This document shows positions 5,576-11,161 of a DNA stretch of 11,161 bases, one piece after another. Position 1 is the stretch's first letter. Each line of letters begins with the position of its first letter. The translations under genes were made by a program, and so were the position numbers. The notes under the pieces are model-generated. The model ran no database searches. It was not told the DNA's origin and was given only the letters and a program-made list of their open reading frames with translations. Source of the stretch: an uncultured Clostridia bacterium (GTDB lineage Bacteria; Bacillota; Clostridia; Lachnospirales; Anaerotignaceae); assembly GCA_910587195.1 (NCBI GenBank), contig CAJUKL010000059.1, positions 1 through 11,161 of the forward strand. The letters are read 5' to 3'.

Positions 5576-6250
5576 TTATTTGTCTACATCAATGCCTGTT
5601 ATTTCTTTAAAAATCACCTTATCAAAATTTGGCAATGCCATAACAATTTCTTTTTCTCTCTGATTTAAACAACTCCAGTTTTTTTGTTGTTTATAAAAAA
5701 TTTCCTCTTGAGATAAAATTTTTAAATACCCTTCTGTTATGGAATAGTCTGGATAAATTCTTTTTTCGTCATCTGTCATATCACTTTTTTCTACCCAATC
5801 TGTAGGATGCACCAAAACATTATTTAGCAGTATCTTTCTTACTCCACTATCCAGCCAATCTATCATTGTCCAATTTGACAACTTGTTAAACATATAAATT
5901 TTTGTAGATTTTGTATTAAAACAGCCATTATTATAATTGCTATTGTTACAGTCTCCAGTATTCCAGTCTCCAGTATTCCAGTCTCCAGTATTCCAGTCTC
6001 CAGTATTTTTGTCTCCAACATTCCAGTTTCCAGTATTTTGGTCTCCAGTATTACAGTATCCAGCATTCCAGTATCCAGCATTCCAGTTTCCAGTATTTTG
6101 GTCTCCAGTATTCCAGTTTCCAGTATTTTGGTCTCCAGCATTCCGGTTTCCAGCATTCCGGTTTCCAGCATTCCGGTTTCCAGCATTCCAGTTTCCAGTA
6201 TTGCAAAAACCTATACAGTTTTTTCCTTTTATCACTTTATTGTCACTCAT
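5576..6250 (-). CDS. Pentapeptide-repeat protein (N-x-G type) with conserved phage C-terminal domain
   Basis: A 224-residue protein. After 16 leader residues come 17 clean pentapeptides of consensus N-(T/A)-G-(N/D/Y)-(W/R/Q) at residues 17-101, then two or three decayed ones (to about 114). This is the Pentapeptide_2-type pattern, which should fold as a right-handed beta-helix rod. The last ~110 residues are a separate domain ending NFDKVIFKEITGIDVDK, which I recall as a recurring ending of clostridial phage proteins with the same repeats; not searched. No signal peptide or membrane segment. Function is unknown; the repeat class differs from the A(D/N)Lxx type of the gyrase-protecting Qnr/MfpA. 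The ATG at 6248-6250 has AGAGGATGA just upstream, overlapping the SNF2 gene end (4-base gap), so it belongs to that operon. Copy number of the DNA repeat is likely unstable. Confidence 0.8.
   Translation of the reverse strand: MSDNKVIKGKNCIGFCNTGNWNAGNRNAGNRNAGNRNAGDQNTGNWNTGDQNTGNWNAGYWNAGYCNTGDQNTGNWNVGDKNTGDWNTGDWNTGDWNTGDCNNSNYNNGCFNTKSTKIYMFNKLSNWTMIDWLDSGVRKILLNNVLVHPTDWVEKSDMTDDEKRIYPDYSITEGYLKILSQEEIFYKQQKNWSCLNQREKEIVMALPNFDKVIFKEITGIDVDK
5948..6202. repeat. 15-base tandem repeats (17 units) coding pentapeptides
   Basis: On the plus strand the unit is close to CCAGTCTCCAGTATT, with variants such as CCGGTTTCCAGCATT and TTGGTCTCCAGTATT. Blocks of identical adjacent units (three near 5950-6000, three near 6140-6185) indicate recent duplication or gene conversion. 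The repeat contains no stop codon in several frames, so long antisense and alternative-frame reading frames appear across it; these are artefacts. No spacers are present, so it is not a CRISPR array. Confidence 0.9.
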
Positions 6251-6254
6251 TCTT

Positions 6255-7619
6255 TCATCCTCTTTCCATTTGATATTTTATTTTCAGTGCCTGTAATAGC
6301 CCTTCCTGTACATTTTCCTTTTGCTGCAAACTCTGATACACCCTTTCATCAACGGTGCCCTCTATCATCAAATGATGAATAATGACCGCCCTTGTTTGTC
6401 CCTGTCTGTGAAGTCGTGCATTAGCCTGTTGATATAACTCAAGGCTCCAGGGCAAACCATACCATACAATGATATTCCCGCCGTCCTGCAAATTTAAGCC
6501 ATGCCCGGCACTTTGGGGATGTACCAAAAGTAGCGGTATTTCTCCCTTGTTCCACTTTGCAATATCCTCTGCACCGCCTAATTTCACAGCTTGAGGAAAT
6601 TTTTGTAACAGCCTTTCACAATCGAATATAAAACTATAAAAGCATAGTACAGTTTGTCCGTTTGCTGTATCAATGATTTCTTCCAATCTTTGTAATTTAG
6701 CGTCATTGACCGTGGTATAATTTTTGTCAGACAAATACACCGAGCCATTGCAATATTGCAGTAACTTCATTGTCAATACACCTGCGCTACTCGCGCTTAC
6801 TTCCCCCTCTAAAAACTTGATATAGCTTTGTTTTTCAAAGGTTTCATACTGTTGTTGCTCTTGCGCCGAAAATTTCACCATCTCTATCAAGTCCATTCTT
6901 TCAGGCAAAGTCAACCAATCTTTTGCCTGCATACTCATGCAGATGTCCGACAACTTTTGCTTGATAGCCTGTTCGCTTTCCTGTTTAGGCTTGTAATTAA
7001 ATACGGTTGTTGCATTTCTCTGATTGGGTACAAAATACCTTTCACGATAGGACGCAATAGTCCTGCCAAGACGCTCCCCGCCATCAATCAAATACATCTG
7101 GCTCCATAAGTCCATTAAACCATTTGGGGCGGGCGTACCCGTCAATCCGACAACTCTTTTTGCAAGAGGAATAAACTTTTTTAAGGCTTTAAAACGCTGT
7201 GATTTTGCAGATTTAAAGCTAGAAAGTTCATCAATGACGACCATATCAAAGTCCCAAGCTGCACCGCTCTCAAATTCCTTCACTAACCATGCAATATTTT
7301 CTCTATTGACAATATAAACGTCCGCTTCATGATAAAGTGCCTTACGCCTTTGTGCTTCTTTTCCTAGTATTTTGCTTATTTTAATATGCTTTAAGTGTTC
7401 CCACTTTTGACACTCTCGGCTCCAAGTATCTTCTGCTACTCTCAAAGGCGCAATGACTAATGCTTTGTTTATCTCGAAATTCCAATACATCAACCAATCA
7501 ATAGCCGTCAATGTAATGACTGTTTTGCCTAATCCCATGTCTAAAAATAGCCCAACTTTTGGCGTATCAAGTACCTTTTTGATGGCTATTTTTTGGTATT
7601 CATGTGGCTTAAATTCCAT
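6255..7619 (-). CDS. SNF2-family (SF2) DNA helicase/translocase
   Basis: A 454-residue minimal SNF2 ATPase, of the compact phage type. Motif I DMGLGKT (27-33), motif II DELSSFK (130-136, in place of the usual DEAH box but typical of phage members), motif III LTGTPAPN (159-166), motif V SAGHGLNLQ (370-378) and motif VI QANARLHRQGQ (398-408) are all intact, so ATP-driven dsDNA translocation is expected. There is no extra targeting domain. Its role in phage replication or recombination is inferred from its place beside the VRR nuclease. The ATG at 7617-7619 lies inside the VRR gene end (11-base overlap) with AGAGGTG about 10 bases upstream, so the two are translationally coupled and probably act together. 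Confidence 0.95.
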   Translation of the reverse strand: MEFKPHEYQKIAIKKVLDTPKVGLFLDMGLGKTVITLTAIDWLMYWNFEINKALVIAPLRVAEDTWSRECQKWEHLKHIKISKILGKEAQRRKALYHEADVYIVNRENIAWLVKEFESGAAWDFDMVVIDELSSFKSAKSQRFKALKKFIPLAKRVVGLTGTPAPNGLMDLWSQMYLIDGGERLGRTIASYRERYFVPNQRNATTVFNYKPKQESEQAIKQKLSDICMSMQAKDWLTLPERMDLIEMVKFSAQEQQQYETFEKQSYIKFLEGEVSASSAGVLTMKLLQYCNGSVYLSDKNYTTVNDAKLQRLEEIIDTANGQTVLCFYSFIFDCERLLQKFPQAVKLGGAEDIAKWNKGEIPLLLVHPQSAGHGLNLQDGGNIIVWYGLPWSLELYQQANARLHRQGQTRAVIIHHLMIEGTVDERVYQSLQQKENVQEGLLQALKIKYQMERG

Positions 7620-7887
7620 AGCTTTGTAACACCTCTTTTACTTGCTCCATGCTGTCAATAACATAAAATGAAAAACCTAATTCCTGTAATTTTTTAAGTA
7701 TAAACTTCTGTAAAGGTCTTGCTTTTTTACCTGTTGCTTTTAATTCTGCAAAAAATAAAACACCATTTGGCAATAAAATCAATCTATCCGGCAATCCCTT
7801 CATACTAGTAGAGTTTAGCTTTAACGCAATGCCGCCTAATTTTTTGACTTCTGCTACAAAATATTGCTCTATGACTTTTTCTCTCAT
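7609..7887 (-). CDS. VRR-NUC domain nuclease
   Basis: A 92-residue stand-alone VRR-NUC domain of the PD-(D/E)xK superfamily. The catalytic set is visible: GLPDR (31-35, with D34), ELK (48-50, E48 and K50) and Q60. Related small phage/bacterial VRR-NUC proteins cleave branched DNA such as four-way junctions, so a resolvase role in replication or recombination is reasonable. It is the first gene after the origin-like region in transcription order and overlaps the SNF2 gene. The start ATG at 7885-7887 has a near-perfect ribosome binding site (GAGGTGAT) six bases upstream. Confidence 0.93.
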   Translation of the reverse strand: MREKVIEQYFVAEVKKLGGIALKLNSTSMKGLPDRLILLPNGVLFFAELKATGKKARPLQKFILKKLQELGFSFYVIDSMEQVKEVLQSYGI

Positions 7888-7897
7888 ACTATCACCT

Positions 7898-7923
7898 CAC
7901 AATCTATGTAGTCCACAATCTAT
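7898..7923 (-). repeat. 10-base direct repeat at the VRR nuclease ribosome binding site
   Basis: ATAGATTGTG (minus strand) occurs at 7914-7923 and 7898-7907, a 16-base period, with the second copy running into the ribosome binding site of the VRR nuclease gene. Upstream, TTTACA and TAATAC are 15 bases apart, a poor promoter at best. The repeat could be an operator, or an mRNA-binding site controlling initiation; no more can be said. Confidence 0.35.
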
Positions 7924-7944
7924 ACATTTGTGTATTATTAGCTT

Positions 7945-8258
7945 CTGCTAACTGTAAAAATTGTAAAACTGTATTTTTTTTTGCTATACCTTTATATTTT
8001 ATATTTTTCTATTTTTTATTAAATAAATATGCTATATATATTTTATTTTTTTCAAAATACTTCTAACCATAAAAAATTTTGCAGTTTTTACAATTAAATA
8101 GCTATAGTTCCTATAAAATCAAGGATTACAGCGATTTCAATTTTACAGTTTTTTTACAGTATTTTTTACAGTTTTACAGTTGTGATAATGTGTATTAACA
8201 CTTATTATTATTTCAATGAACTGTAAAACTGTAAAAACGGTTTTTTTAAAATACAGTT
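7945..8258. other. AT-rich iteron region: candidate phage replication origin
   Basis: This is most of the 385-base gene-free stretch between primase and VRR nuclease. The hexamer TACAGT or its complement ACTGTA occurs nine times: complement at 7951, 7968, 8220, 8228; direct at 8144, 8155, 8167, 8175, 8252; usually within (A)ACTGTAAAA. Degenerate copies occur near 7961, 8081 and 8127. Spacings of 8, 11 and 12 bases dominate. A block at about 7974-8080 is almost pure A/T, as expected of an unwinding element, flanked by the iterons. Iterons plus an AT-rich block beside the primase-helicase are the usual signs of an origin. Origin function is inference; the repeats could equally be operators. No ORF or terminator is seen here. 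Confidence 0.55.
8163..8237. repeat. 19-base perfect inverted repeat within the iteron region
   Basis: Bases 8163-8181 (two TTTTACAGT units) are the exact inverse of 8219-8237, separated by 37 bases. The spacer holds a further near-palindrome, GTGT-ATTA-ACAC (8191-8202). On either strand this can extrude as a hairpin, or present two iteron pairs in opposite orientations to a dimeric or hexameric binding protein. Confidence 0.7.
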
Positions 8259-8272
8259 ACTTTAAACTAACT

Positions 8273-10528
8273 TTATGACTGTTTCCCCTTATAAAATACT
8301 TCGTCAAAGTCATCCTTCCATGCCTTAATGTGAACATGTATATAAACAACATACCCTCTGCTATCTATTTTGGTTGAAAATCCTTTTGCTTTCATCTCAT
8401 CAAAAAATGTTTTCTTTCTAACTCTTGTTCTTTCATGTTCTATGCAATATCTATCATATTCTTTGAACACCATGGCACGGGGAGTGTCATGCCCTTCTGC
8501 CCTTTCCAAACAGTCATGCACAAAAGCGTATACACTATCACTATCTTTATTGATTCCCTGTTTCACTTCTTTGCTATTGTCACTTTCAAAAACCATTTCT
8601 GATTCTAATGTCACACGCAAATAGATTACCGCATTGTACACCCAATATTCCAATTCATTCATCAATTTTTCTTCTAAATGAATGTCCTCCTTGGGGGGCT
8701 CTTTGTTCATCTGAACCACTCTCAACCGCCTTTTAAACCCATTGGAGCGGTCGTCAACATGTGGAAATCTGTTAGCACTAAAAAACAATTTTGCATATGG
8801 TACAAAACTAAAGCTGTCTTTGCCTTTAAATTCAGCCTGCAATGTATCACCGCCTACAATCTTTTTTAATTCGGCATCATCCTCTATGCTGACCTTTGAT
8901 ATATCAGCACAAGTATTACACAATTTGAAAGCAAGTTGCGCCGAAAAAAAACGCTGCGTTAAATTTTGCATAGACAAACTAGAAATATTTTCACGTCCTA
9001 TGACTGCATTAAACAAATTGATTAGGATACTTTTTCCATTTGCACCTTCTCCTAACAGCAATAAAAATATCTGATAATTCATGTTATGTGTCATGCATAA
9101 GCCCATATATTGGAATATTGTCATAATATCCTGCGCATGTAGGGAAGTGCCTAAAAAGTAATTGGAATGGGGATAATTTGGCTTCCCATTTTCTGATAAT
9201 TCTTTAATTTCCTTCCATTTATGCGGTATCTGATTCATGGAAAAATAAGCAGGAGAATGTGGTAATAATTCCATTGTCTTTACATTCAGCATACCATTTT
9301 GAAAGTTTATGTAATAATTGGGATACTGATTTACTTCATAATACTTCTTTTTTAGGCACATCTGAAAGCTAATTAAATCATAGATTCTGTTGATAGTACG
9401 GGCATTTTGAAACTCCATATAAATCAAACTTTGTATGATGTTTTTAATCTCATGCCCTTGTCTATCTAATAAATACACACCATTTTTGTATAAATATACG
9501 TTATCGCCTATTACAATAATATGTTCTGTTTCTATAATATAATCACGAATCACGGCATCAAACACGCCGATTATCTGCCCTTTTGCATTAAATTTATGGA
9601 ATCGGTCAAGGTTTCGCCCTGTTTCTGTATCATTTTGCGGCATTTCTGTACCATTTTGTACTGATTCTGTTTGAGTTTCTACCTTTTTAATGTCATTAAA
9701 ATCTCTCACTTGGGACGGCTGAAAGGTTTCCTCACAACCGTCCACCGCTTTTGTAATTGTCATGTCACCATAGGTATTGATTCCGTGTTTTTGATTCCAC
9801 TTTTCGCGCATAAGTCCGCTACTTCTAAATATCCTATCTATTTGGTCGAAATCGTTGCCCGTCCAGAACGCCAGCATATTACAAAGTGCAATGTCTGCTT
9901 CGGATTGACTTTTATAATAATTTTGCCAATTTCCTGCATACAAATCTGCAAATTTAAGTCCATTTTTGCTATTTTTGGCTAATTCTATTAGTTTTTCGTC
10001 CTCTAAATAGCAGAATTGTTGTTGTTTTTTTCCATTTTTAGGTTCCTTTTTGCTAAAATATTCTTGACATAATGCGTCAATTTCCTTTTGACATTCCAAC
10101 ACATTCGGATAGGATTCTAGGGCGTTTTCTGTCACGGTAAAGTAGCGTCCTGTGTCATAAACCTCTAACCCTAGATTGCTATTTTTGCGCCCACCGCCCT
10201 CTAATTTACCTTTACAAAGGATATGTACGCCCGTACCACTTGGACTAATTTCTGTATAACTTTGGAAAGTTGCAATGATTTTTTGGGCAAGCTCATTCAT
10301 TTTGCCATCTTGGATACAGTGGTCAATGTCTATTCCCACATAGGGAGAATTGCCGAACATAAACCCTAGTCCGCTGATACTTTTGTCACGTTTCATGCAC
10401 TCCTTTGCCTGCTGATATGTCCCCCATGTATTGGAGTCGTTGCTTTTTGCAGCATTTCCCGTTTTTGGGTCAATGGGCATTTTGTTTTTATGACATACCC
10501 AATTTTTAAATTTTTTCATGTGCCACAA
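8273..10528 (-). CDS. Primase-helicase (AEP-type N-terminus, D5/SF3 helicase C-terminus)
   Basis: Replication protein of about 751 residues. Counting from the TTG start: the N-terminal third is primase/polymerase-like, with IDPKTGNAAKSNDSNTW, the acidic GIDIDHC (65-71), SPSGTGVHI (95-103) and GLEVYDTGRYFT (120-131). A Gln/Thr-rich linker lies near 285-303. A D5_N-type region leads into an SF3 helicase with Walker A GEGANGKS (493-500), a B region around ADIS (541-544) and motif C FFSANRFP (582-589). It should prime and unwind DNA at the adjacent origin-like region. The frame is open to an ATG at 10555, but that has no ribosome binding site, whereas AAGGAGATGAT sits 9 bases before the TTG at 10526-10528, so I prefer the TTG. 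A separate phage DNA polymerase gene is not seen beside it. Confidence 0.9.
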   Translation of the reverse strand: MWHMKKFKNWVCHKNKMPIDPKTGNAAKSNDSNTWGTYQQAKECMKRDKSISGLGFMFGNSPYVGIDIDHCIQDGKMNELAQKIIATFQSYTEISPSGTGVHILCKGKLEGGGRKNSNLGLEVYDTGRYFTVTENALESYPNVLECQKEIDALCQEYFSKKEPKNGKKQQQFCYLEDEKLIELAKNSKNGLKFADLYAGNWQNYYKSQSEADIALCNMLAFWTGNDFDQIDRIFRSSGLMREKWNQKHGINTYGDMTITKAVDGCEETFQPSQVRDFNDIKKVETQTESVQNGTEMPQNDTETGRNLDRFHKFNAKGQIIGVFDAVIRDYIIETEHIIVIGDNVYLYKNGVYLLDRQGHEIKNIIQSLIYMEFQNARTINRIYDLISFQMCLKKKYYEVNQYPNYYINFQNGMLNVKTMELLPHSPAYFSMNQIPHKWKEIKELSENGKPNYPHSNYFLGTSLHAQDIMTIFQYMGLCMTHNMNYQIFLLLLGEGANGKSILINLFNAVIGRENISSLSMQNLTQRFFSAQLAFKLCNTCADISKVSIEDDAELKKIVGGDTLQAEFKGKDSFSFVPYAKLFFSANRFPHVDDRSNGFKRRLRVVQMNKEPPKEDIHLEEKLMNELEYWVYNAVIYLRVTLESEMVFESDNSKEVKQGINKDSDSVYAFVHDCLERAEGHDTPRAMVFKEYDRYCIEHERTRVRKKTFFDEMKAKGFSTKIDSRGYVVYIHVHIKAWKDDFDEVFYKGKQS

Positions 10529-10600
10529 TCTTATCATCTCCTTTTTTTCCCTCATTCTAAAGGCAAAAAAGTATCATTGCGTATCATCTTTTAAAAGCTT

Positions 10601-10806
10601 AAGACCTTTAAAACCGTAGGGCGTTGCCCTACAACCCACTTCTTTCTTGAAAGAAAGAAGCAAAGAACTTTTAACGGAAACTAGCGTTTCCTTGAAAAAA
10701 TATCATTATTATTTAGGAAAAACGCTAGTTTTTCCATTAAAAAGTTTAGGGTCAAGCCCTTTTTAAAGGGCTTGCAGGGTTTTAGGGACAGCGTCCCTAA
10801 GGTCTT
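10601..10806. other. Multi-hairpin noncoding element (structured RNA or palindromic mobile repeat)
   Basis: Perfect stems: GTAGGGC/GCCCTAC (10616-10632), CTTCTTTC/GAAAGAAG (10639-10660), GGAAAC/GTTTCC (10676-10691), GGAAAAAC/GTTTTTCC (10716-10735), CAAGCCCTTT/AAAGGGCTTG (10753-10774) and TTAGGGAC/GTCCCTAA (10782-10800). AAGACC (10601) also pairs with GGTCTT (10801), and AAAACC (10610-10615) with GGTTTT (10778-10783), closing the whole block as a multi-branch junction. The third and fourth hairpins can instead pair with each other (10666-10686 with 10723-10746). No convincing ORF lies inside. On the plus strand the last hairpin is followed by eight T. It may be a structured RNA in the primase leader or a palindromic mobile repeat; no known RNA family was recognised. 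Confidence 0.7.
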
Positions 10807-10810
10807 TTTT

Positions 10811-11113
10811 TTAGAATGGGAAATCGGAATCATCAACCGGCTCCAAACCATCAAAATCGCTGTACTCGTCATCATCAAAGGTGATGTGCTTGAAATCATC
10901 TTCTGCTTTTGCCCTGCCACCCAGATTTTCACCATCACGGGTTTTCATAAGATTGTTCAAACCGCACGCAATGCCCTTGTTGCCGCTTGTGTTAAAGGCA
11001 TAAAAGGAAACACTCGCGTAGCCATAACAGCCAGAATAGAACTCTGTCGTATCCACAATAGGCTGTTTACGCTTGTTGATAATGCCGGGTTTTGTCTTAC
11101 AATTCGCATTTAA
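10811..11113 (-). pseudogene. DUF2815/SSB-like ssDNA-binding protein, 5' end removed by insertion
   Basis: One hundred C-terminal codons of a DUF2815-type protein, thought from remote similarity to be a phage single-strand DNA-binding protein (T7 gp2.5-like). The conserved core is visible: LNANCKTKPGII at the broken end, then FYSGCYGYASVSFYAFN, GNKGIACGLNN and GGRAKAEDDF. The tail is acidic and ends DDSDFPF, like the DDDIPF tip that bacterial SSB uses to recruit partners. Full-length relatives are about 170-190 residues (from memory), so roughly the first half is missing. In frame, the codon before LNAN is a TAG inside the IS-like sequence. An internal GTG at 11054-11056 lacks a ribosome binding site, so a functional short product is unlikely. 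The missing 5' half may lie on the far side of the element. Confidence 0.75.
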
Positions 11114-11161
11114 CTAATTTCAGCAAGAATTCCCCCACCTCTTAGGTGGGGGATGAATTGC
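11114..11161 (+). mobile_element. Left end of an IS200/IS605-family element (runs out of window)
   Basis: Homology to the DUF2815 gene stops at 11113, directly at TTTAAC (11109-11114). TTTAA(C) is the known target of IS605-type elements, which insert 3' of the target without duplicating it. Eighteen bases further is a perfect subterminal hairpin, CCCCCACCT-CTT-AGGTGGGGG (11132-11152), extended by AATT/AATT flanks and followed by GATGAATTGC. This is the type of foot-loop hairpin recognised by Y1 transposases in this family. The body, presumably tnpA and/or tnpB, would be to the right. No transposase gene is visible, so the call rests on the end structure and the gene disruption. Confidence 0.6.

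Noticed and set aside
5520..5577. Plus-strand promoter starting with perfect TTGACA at 5520
   Set aside because: No good -10 at 16-18 bases (only 4/6 matches) and a short plus-strand hairpin with T-run follows within about 25 bases; it would make almost no transcript.
5948..6202. CRISPR-like regular repeats
   Set aside because: Units are contiguous 15-mers with no unique spacers and are in frame with a protein repeat.
5863..6382. Long repetitive reading frames in alternative frames on both strands (LETG-, VFQSP- and VSSIP-like repeats)
   Set aside because: They are by-products of a stop-free 15-base repeat. The N-x-G frame has a ribosome binding site, a real domain beyond the repeats and correct operon spacing; the others do not.
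10529..10555. ATG at 10555 as start of the primase
   Set aside because: No ribosome binding site precedes it, while a near-consensus one lies correctly placed for the TTG at 10526-10528. It remains possible, adding nine residues.
10571..10587. GTATCAT direct repeat upstream of the primase as an operator
   Set aside because: Two short 7-base copies in AT-rich DNA with no promoter nearby; too weak to annotate.
10681..10938. Minus-strand reading frame of 85 codons overlapping the SSB-like remnant
   Set aside because: It is out of frame with the conserved SSB-like sequence, runs into the hairpin block and has low-complexity composition with no recognisable motif.

Overview
The window looks like part of a tailed-phage genome (Caudoviricetes), most likely a prophage in a low-GC Firmicute of the class Clostridia. 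The evidence is the strong AT bias, AGGAGG-type ribosome binding sites, frequent TTG/GTG starts, and a gene set typical of gut clostridial siphophages: DUF2815 protein, D5-type primase-helicase, VRR nuclease, SNF2 helicase, sigma-like regulator, ParB-methyltransferase, terminase. Every convincing gene is on the minus strand, so transcription runs from high to low coordinates. No integrase, attachment site, tRNA, capsid or tail gene is present.

Replication end (right). At 10811-11113 is the 3' part of a DUF2815/SSB-like gene with a classic acidic SSB tip. Its 5' part is cut off by what looks like the left end of an IS200/IS605-family element, which begins just after a TTTAAC target and runs out of the window. 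Next in transcription order is a ~200-base noncoding block of nested hairpins (10601-10806), where related phages usually carry a DNA polymerase gene (recollection, not checked). Then come a primase/SF3 helicase (8273-10528, probable TTG start) and a 385-base AT-rich, gene-free stretch with repeated ACTGTAAAA iterons and a 19-base inverted repeat, a good candidate replication origin. A VRR nuclease and a SNF2 helicase follow as an overlapping pair.

Middle. A pentapeptide-repeat protein built from 15-base tandem repeats is followed by a small sigma-like HTH regulator. The regulator's ribosome binding site lies in one arm of a long inverted repeat. After the regulator come an intrinsic terminator, a helically phased repeat and a possible 56-residue ORF whose stop overlaps the start of a ParB-domain DNA adenine methyltransferase.

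Packaging end (left). Between the methyltransferase and the terminase lies a two-gene cassette, an amidoligase plus a gamma-glutamylcyclotransferase-like protein, with its own candidate promoter and a terminator. This is the layout of a phage moron and the most likely home of uncharacterised chemistry here. Terminase small and large subunits follow; the large subunit leaves the window before its C-terminus. The small-subunit gene carries four copies of the palindrome GTTGCAAC, a plausible packaging (pac) signal.

Together the genes form a replication-to-packaging segment: ssDNA binding, priming/unwinding, resolution and remodelling, late-gene control, DNA methylation, a peptide-modifying accessory pair, then DNA packaging. 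Functions are read from motifs by eye; no database search was run.
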